Source: Phycisphaera sp. (GTDB lineage Bacteria > Planctomycetota > Phycisphaerae > Phycisphaerales > Zrk34). From it: a DNA stretch of 64,000 bases. The notes beneath the pieces were generated by a model that worked only from the letters and a program-made list of their open reading frames with translations, did not search any database and was not told where the DNA came from. A program made the position numbers and the translations under genes. Positions 59,845 through 64,000 of this stretch are shown in pieces (the stretch's first letter is position 1; each line of letters begins with the position of its first letter). The DNA lies in assembly GCA_016125285.1 (NCBI GenBank), contig WGMA01000005.1, positions 1 to 64,000 of the forward strand, given 5' to 3'.

Positions 59845-61824
59845 TCACCGCCGTTCGCGGCACACCGACACGTACTCGACGCATCCCCCGTCGTCGGTCG
59901 CGGGCTCCGCTCCGGCTTCGGTCTCGGCTTGCGATTCCGCCACACGTGTCAGTGCGGCGAGCGCGTTCATGTCGTGGCTGATGCGGCGGACGTGCCACAC
60001 GGCGAGCGCGATGCCGACCGCGCCGATCAACAGGCAGACCGTACTCATCAGCGTCAGGTTGTTCTCCGGGTGATTCCGCTCGGCGGGAACGATCTCGAAG
60101 TCGATGGCCAGCAGCACCAGGCCGCTGAGCCCCGCGAGCGTGCCGACGAAGACGCCGACGAGGAACCCCACGAAGCTCAGCACGCGGCCGAGCATGGAGC
60201 GGCGCTGCAGCTGCGACAGCGTCTCGGCGTCGAGCGCGGCGTGCGCGGCGCGTTGCGCGGCGCTGAAGCGCACGAGCATCGACACGCTCACCAGGGCGCA
60301 CAGCGCCACGACCGCCCACGTGAGGCCGGTCAGCTTCGGGTCGAGCGGCCGGTCGGGGTGGACGACGGAGACGTACATCACCAGCACCGCGACCAACGCG
60401 CCGAGCAGGAGCAGCAGCCATGCGCCGACATACTGCGACAGCGAACCGGTCTTCGTCGGGTCGACACGCCGCTCGAACTCGACGGGTTCAAACTCGTTGC
60501 CCGGCTCGCGGCGGAACATCCACACCTGGATGAAGCCCGGCGAGATGATCATCACGAGGAACGCGCCGACCAGCGCCCACACGCCGGGCGGACGACCGGT
60601 CATCAGGCTCGTGACGACGAGCACCGCGATCGCCAGCAGCGCGCCGAGGAGCAGCGCGGGGCGGCCGATCCTGACCTTCTTCGGGGCGTCGGATTCGAGC
60701 CGGGTGGTTTCGTCGACGTCGGGCGCGGCGCCGATCGCCCTGAGGCGCGCCAGCAGGCTCGGGTGGGTCTGGCGTTCGTGCTGCCCGAACGACGAAGGGA
60801 GCATCGCCGCCTCGTGCAGGCGGCGCAGCGCGTTGCCGAACACGTGCGGATCGCCGCAGCGTTCGGCGGCGAAGCGGTCGCACGCCAGCTCGCAGCGGCG
60901 CGAGACCGGCGTGCGGATCACCACGAGCTGGAGCATGTAGACCAGCACGCCCATCCACACGTTCGCCAGCCCGATCGCGATCAGCACGAGCGTGCCGAGG
61001 ACCTGGCAGCCGATCATCATGCCCTCGTAGAGCGCGATGTGACGGTAGCGGTGATGCGCCAGCTCGTGCATGAGGACGGCGGCGGCCTCGTCGGTCGTGA
61101 GCTTGCCGAGGAGGTAGTCGGTGATGCAGATGTAGCGGCCGTCGCGCGGGCTCCACATCGCGAACGCGTTGGCGACCTGCGCGTGGTGCGTGTCGAAGAC
61201 GTACAGCGGCGGCAGGTCGGTCGGATCGTCGGCGTCGCCGCCCCACTGCCGGTAGCGCTCGGCGACGTCGCCGGTGAGCGCGCGCCGCGTGCCGATGAGC
61301 CGCTCGAGCGGCAGCGCGTACCGCGAGAACAGGGCCGCGAGCATCCACACCGCGCCCTGCCACGGCGGCGGCTCGATCCCCGCCGCGCCGAGCCCCCAGC
61401 GTGTCGCCGCGTCGCCGATCACCGCGATGACGATCGGGCCGATGAGCGACAGCAGGAAGAACAGCTCGAAGCGGATCGTGCCGGCCATGTTCCACCGCGG
61501 GCCGCGGATCACGCGCTCGGCGCGGTGCAGGTGGTAGTTGTTGACGTAGATCGTGCCGATCACGATCACCACGGCCGCCGGGTAGAGCGTCAGATCGTCG
61601 ACGCGCAGGTCGAGCGCGATCACGGTCGCGGCGCCGGCGACGGCCACGCCGATCGCCGACCACGCGTTGCGCTGGATGTAGGCGAAGCGCCGGGCCGCGG
61701 CGCGCTGCGGGTCGCGTGCGAACGACGCCGCGAGCCGCCCCGCCACGCTGCGCATCACGCCGATCGCGATCAGCGCGTAGCCCGTCCAGAACATCATCGC
61801 GATGGCGTCGTGAATCGATAGCAC
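59845..61824 (-). CDS. M48-family membrane zinc protease, paralogue 2
   Basis: 659 residues from the GTG at 61824. This start is chosen because TTCAGGGG-ATTCGCGTG aligns with the leader of the paralogue at 59798, and residues after it align with that protein's N-terminus. The zinc site is VLMHELAHHRYRH, with CELACDRFAAERCGD as third-ligand helix. About eight membrane helices are predicted. It is longer than HtpX and may have added sensory or scaffold segments. It probably degrades membrane proteins. Confidence 0.87.
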   Translation of the reverse strand: MLSIHDAIAMMFWTGYALIAIGVMRSVAGRLAASFARDPQRAAARRFAYIQRNAWSAIGVAVAGAATVIALDLRVDDLTLYPAAVVIVIGTIYVNNYHLHRAERVIRGPRWNMAGTIRFELFFLLSLIGPIVIAVIGDAATRWGLGAAGIEPPPWQGAVWMLAALFSRYALPLERLIGTRRALTGDVAERYRQWGGDADDPTDLPPLYVFDTHHAQVANAFAMWSPRDGRYICITDYLLGKLTTDEAAAVLMHELAHHRYRHIALYEGMMIGCQVLGTLVLIAIGLANVWMGVLVYMLQLVVIRTPVSRRCELACDRFAAERCGDPHVFGNALRRLHEAAMLPSSFGQHERQTHPSLLARLRAIGAAPDVDETTRLESDAPKKVRIGRPALLLGALLAIAVLVVTSLMTGRPPGVWALVGAFLVMIISPGFIQVWMFRREPGNEFEPVEFERRVDPTKTGSLSQYVGAWLLLLLGALVAVLVMYVSVVHPDRPLDPKLTGLTWAVVALCALVSVSMLVRFSAAQRAAHAALDAETLSQLQRRSMLGRVLSFVGFLVGVFVGTLAGLSGLVLLAIDFEIVPAERNHPENNLTLMSTVCLLIGAVGIALAVWHVRRISHDMNALAALTRVAESQAETEAGAEPATDDGGCVEYVSVCRERR

Positions 61825-61935
61825 GCGAATCCCCTGAACGACGTGGTGACGCAGCCATCTTACCACGACGCGCTGTCGCGTGTGGCGCGGCCGGGGGCGG
61901 CTGCGCCACATGGCCTGGCCGGGCGACCGCGGGCC

Positions 61936-62577
61936 CTACTTGATGCCGTGCTCGCGTTTGTAGTCGTTCCAGTTCTTCTTGAGGTGCCAGAACGCGTCGA
62001 AGTCCGGCTGCGTGAGGAAGGGGTTGCCTGCGCGCTCAGCGCCGATGGTCGAGTGCGAGCTGACGCCGAAGTCATGGCCGGGCCAGACCTCCACCGCGTC
62101 GTCGAGCGTCATGAGTTTCTGGTGGAGGCTGTGGTACTGCTGGCGTGCGGAAGACTCGTGCGCGGTGCCGCCGATCTTGCCGACGAACAGCTCGTCGCCG
62201 CTGATGAGCTTCGCGTCGTTCAGCAGCAGCGCGATCGAGTCGGGCGAGTGGCCGGGGCAGTGGATCGCGCGGACGGTGATCGAGCCGACGCGCACCACGT
62301 CGCCGTCGTCGAGCGGCAGGTCGATATCGGGCACCGTCCTGTACGCCACGAACACCGCGCCGGTCGCGGCGCGCAGCGCGGGGACCGCGTCGACGTGGTC
62401 GTAGTGCGAGTGCGTCGCGAAGATGTGCGTCAGCTCCAGGCCCATGTCGACGCAGCGGTCGAGGATCACCTCCGGGCTGTAGCCGACGTCCACCGCCGCC
62501 GCGACACCCGCGTCGGCGTCACCGAAGAGATACGCGAAATTCCGATTGCCCCCAATGGCGATCTGTTCGAAAAGCAT
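61936..62577 (-). CDS. MBL-fold hydrolase, glyoxalase II/persulfide dioxygenase-like
   Basis: 213 residues. The metal motif THSHYDHVDA (HxHxDH) and later CPGHSPDS, SGDELFVG and VWPGHDFGVSSHS are the usual ligands. The C-terminus LTQPDFDAFWHLKKNWNDYK is close to that of glyoxalase II-type enzymes. It likely cleaves a thioester such as S-lactoylglutathione or an analogue in the cytoplasm. It lies downstream of the DegP-like gene on the same strand, beyond a terminator. Confidence 0.87.
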   Translation of the reverse strand: MLFEQIAIGGNRNFAYLFGDADAGVAAAVDVGYSPEVILDRCVDMGLELTHIFATHSHYDHVDAVPALRAATGAVFVAYRTVPDIDLPLDDGDVVRVGSITVRAIHCPGHSPDSIALLLNDAKLISGDELFVGKIGGTAHESSARQQYHSLHQKLMTLDDAVEVWPGHDFGVSSHSTIGAERAGNPFLTQPDFDAFWHLKKNWNDYKREHGIK

Positions 62578-62590
62578 GTCCTTATTGTAG

Positions 62591-62705
62591 GCATTTTGGG
62601 TTTTTGAATTTTGATTTTTGATTGCCTCGGCGCGCAGAGAAAAGCGGCGCCCACCGTTGATGAGCGCCGCTTTAAAATCAAGAATCAGAATTCGAAATTC
62701 AAAAA
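62591..62705. repeat. Inverted pair of AT-rich (TTTTTGAATT)-type repeats
   Basis: GGGTTTTTGAATTTTGATT near 62599 is inverted in AATTCGAAATTCAAAAATCC at 62687. They flank the terminator at 62636. The A/T content is far above the surrounding sequence. The layout is the same as in the TGACCAA and AATCCGAA families. Confidence 0.75.
62636..62673 (-). terminator. Intrinsic terminator of the DegP-like gene
   Basis: On the minus strand AAAGCGGCGC pairs with GCGCCGCTTT around a 13-base loop, followed by TTTTCTC. It lies 40 bases after the protease stop. Confidence 0.75.
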
Positions 62706-62712
62706 TCCAGCG

Positions 62713-64000
62713 CTACTCGTTCGGCAGCGTCAGCACGACGAACCGCTTCGCCCCGCCGTACGACACGCGGAACCGCACGCCCTTGGACAGGTCGAGCTTC
62801 GCCGTCGCCTGCGCCAGGTCCGTCACGGTCGTCACGTCCTCGCCCTGCACCTGCGTGATGATCACGCCCGGCTGCAGGCCCGCCGTCGCCGCGACGCTGC
62901 CCGGACGCACCGACTCGATCACGATGCCCGGCTCGGCGTCGATCTCCAGACGCGCCGCCAAGTCCTTCGTCACCGTCTGCATCCGCTCGATGCCCAGCTT
63001 GCGGAACGTCTCGAGCTTCTCGGCGTCGAGGTCCGCCGGCTTGTCCGGCACGATGCCCGGCCGACCGCCGCGCACCGCCAGCTCGTCCGGCTTCTCCTCC
63101 AGCTTCACCTTCAGCTCGATCCGCTTGCCGTCGCGGAACACGTTGACCGTGATCGTCTGCCCCGGCGGGATCGACGCGACGTTGCGACGCAGCGAGCTGG
63201 CGTCTTCCACGTCGTTGCCGTCGACCTTGTAGATGATGTCGCCGGCCTTCATGCCCGCCTTCGCCGCGGGGCTCGAGCCGTCGGTGATGTTCTCCACCAG
63301 CGCGCCGTGGCCGTCGTAGCCGAACGTCTTGGCCATGTCCGGCGTCAGGTCGCCGATGAACACGCCAAGGTAGCCGCGGCTGACCTTACCCTTGTCGATG
63401 ATCTGCGTGACGACCGCGCGGATCATGTCCGCCGGGATCGCCAGGCCGATGCCGTTGAACGCGCCCGTGCGCGTCGCGATCGCCGAGTTCATACCGACGA
63501 CCTCGCCGTAGATGTTCATCAGCGGGCCGCCCGAGTTGCCGGGGTTGATCGCCGCGTCCGTCTGGATGAAGTTCTCGTAACCGCCCACGCCGCGCAGGAT
63601 GCCGATCTCGCGGCCCTTGCCCGACACGATGCCCTGGCTCATCGAGAACTCGAACTGGAACGGCGAGCCGAACGCGAACACCAGCTCGCCCTGATCGACC
63701 GGCTTGGTCGCCAGCTGCGCCGGGTGCATCTGGATCGCGCCCTTGATCTTGATCACCGCGATGTCCGTCTGCGGGTCCGTCCCCACGACCTCCGCGTCAC
63801 GCGTGGTCTTGTCGAAGAACTTCACCGTGATCTCGTCCGCCTTCTCCACCACGTGGTTGTTCGTGACGATGTAATTCTCGCCGTTGTGCTGGTACACCCA
63901 GCCCGAACCCGAGCCGATCGTCTGAGGCACGTTGTACTCGTCGTACTGATCGTCCTGCTCGTCCGGCTGAGGCGCCTGACCACGCGGGGCGCCGGGGTTC
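62713..64000 (-). CDS. DegP/HtrA-family serine protease, 5' end outside window
   Basis: 429 residues are visible and the frame is open to the window edge. The trypsin-like domain has the triad TNNHVV (His), DIAVIK (Asp) and INPGNSGGPLM (Ser). Two PDZ domains follow (SRGYLGVFIGDLTPDM...; AGLQPGVIITQVQGEDV). Residues at the edge (QPDEQDDQYDEY) are an acidic linker before the protease domain. It degrades misfolded proteins in the periplasm. The signal peptide is outside the window. A GTG at 63930 is internal and is not the start. Confidence 0.94.
   Translation of the reverse strand, partial: NPGAPRGQAPQPDEQDDQYDEYNVPQTIGSGSGWVYQHNGENYIVTNNHVVEKADEITVKFFDKTTRDAEVVGTDPQTDIAVIKIKGAIQMHPAQLATKPVDQGELVFAFGSPFQFEFSMSQGIVSGKGREIGILRGVGGYENFIQTDAAINPGNSGGPLMNIYGEVVGMNSAIATRTGAFNGIGLAIPADMIRAVVTQIIDKGKVSRGYLGVFIGDLTPDMAKTFGYDGHGALVENITDGSSPAAKAGMKAGDIIYKVDGNDVEDASSLRRNVASIPPGQTITVNVFRDGKRIELKVKLEEKPDELAVRGGRPGIVPDKPADLDAEKLETFRKLGIERMQTVTKDLAARLEIDAEPGIVIESVRPGSVAATAGLQPGVIITQVQGEDVTTVTDLAQATAKLDLSKGVRFRVSYGGAKRFVVLTLPNE

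Overview
The window is GC-rich bacterial chromosome that looks planctomycetal, most likely from the class Phycisphaerae or a close relative. The signs are family content, not a marker gene: a DUF1592/DUF1552 pair, a DUF1549/DUF1553 cytochrome protein, two DUF1080 proteins, a type I sulfatase, PQQ-type beta-propellers, a DUF4838 protein, beta-helix proteins, pseudopilins and a receptor-like Ser/Thr kinase. The placement is inference from these families; no rRNA is present.

Layout. 1-4.4 kb: end of an IS630-like transposase, a zinc-ribbon protein, aroC, a low-GC LRR-like gene, a dense block of palindromic repeats and a secreted SGNH-like hydrolase. 4.5-12.1 kb: a secreted sugar dehydrogenase, a beta-helix protein, a minus-strand operon (PQQ-like propeller, ChdC-like heme enzyme, DUF1080) and a fused aroD-aroE. 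12.2-17.3 kb: a TIR-domain membrane protein, tRNA-Tyr, an ABC exporter and a second DUF1080. 17.4-22.4 kb: minus-strand DUF1592, DUF1552, sialidase-like operon. 22.6-31.1 kb: an M48 protease, a receptor-like kinase split by a one-base frameshift, and several small membrane or cytochrome proteins. 31.2-40.3 kb: a sugar and sulfated-glycan catabolic run (KDPG-type aldolase, SDR, sulfatase, ROK kinase, SIS isomerase, MetE-like enzyme, UlaG-like lactonase, TIM-barrel isomerase, carbohydrate-binding protein). 40.4-45.5 kb: a pseudopilin with a Gly/Asn tail, a DUF1553 cytochrome protein and a rhomboid protease. 45.5-50.7 kb: an F-type ATP synthase operon that ends after atpA. 50.8-64 kb: glycogen debranching enzyme, a DUF1877 protein, DUF4838 and beta-helix proteins that share a duplicated leader, two M48 paralogues, an MBL hydrolase and the 3' part of a DegP/HtrA protease.

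How it fits together. Most of the window serves uptake and breakdown of complex, often sulfated, polysaccharides, with secreted or Tat-exported enzymes and cytochrome-linked surface proteins. Housekeeping genes (aroC, aroDE, tRNA-Tyr, atp) are interspersed.

The most unusual points are: (1) a kinase with a LamG plus malectin-like ectodomain, laid out like eukaryotic receptor kinases and interrupted by a frameshift at a C run; (2) a TIR domain fused to membrane helices and a pseudopilin-like C-terminus; (3) paired-hairpin REP-like elements, one of them inserted in frame in the interdomain linker of the debranching enzyme; (4) two unrelated secreted proteins sharing one duplicated leader and signal-peptide cassette; (5) -10 boxes 6-7 nt upstream of five start codons, suggesting leaderless transcripts; (6) an ATP synthase operon lacking atpG, atpD and atpC.
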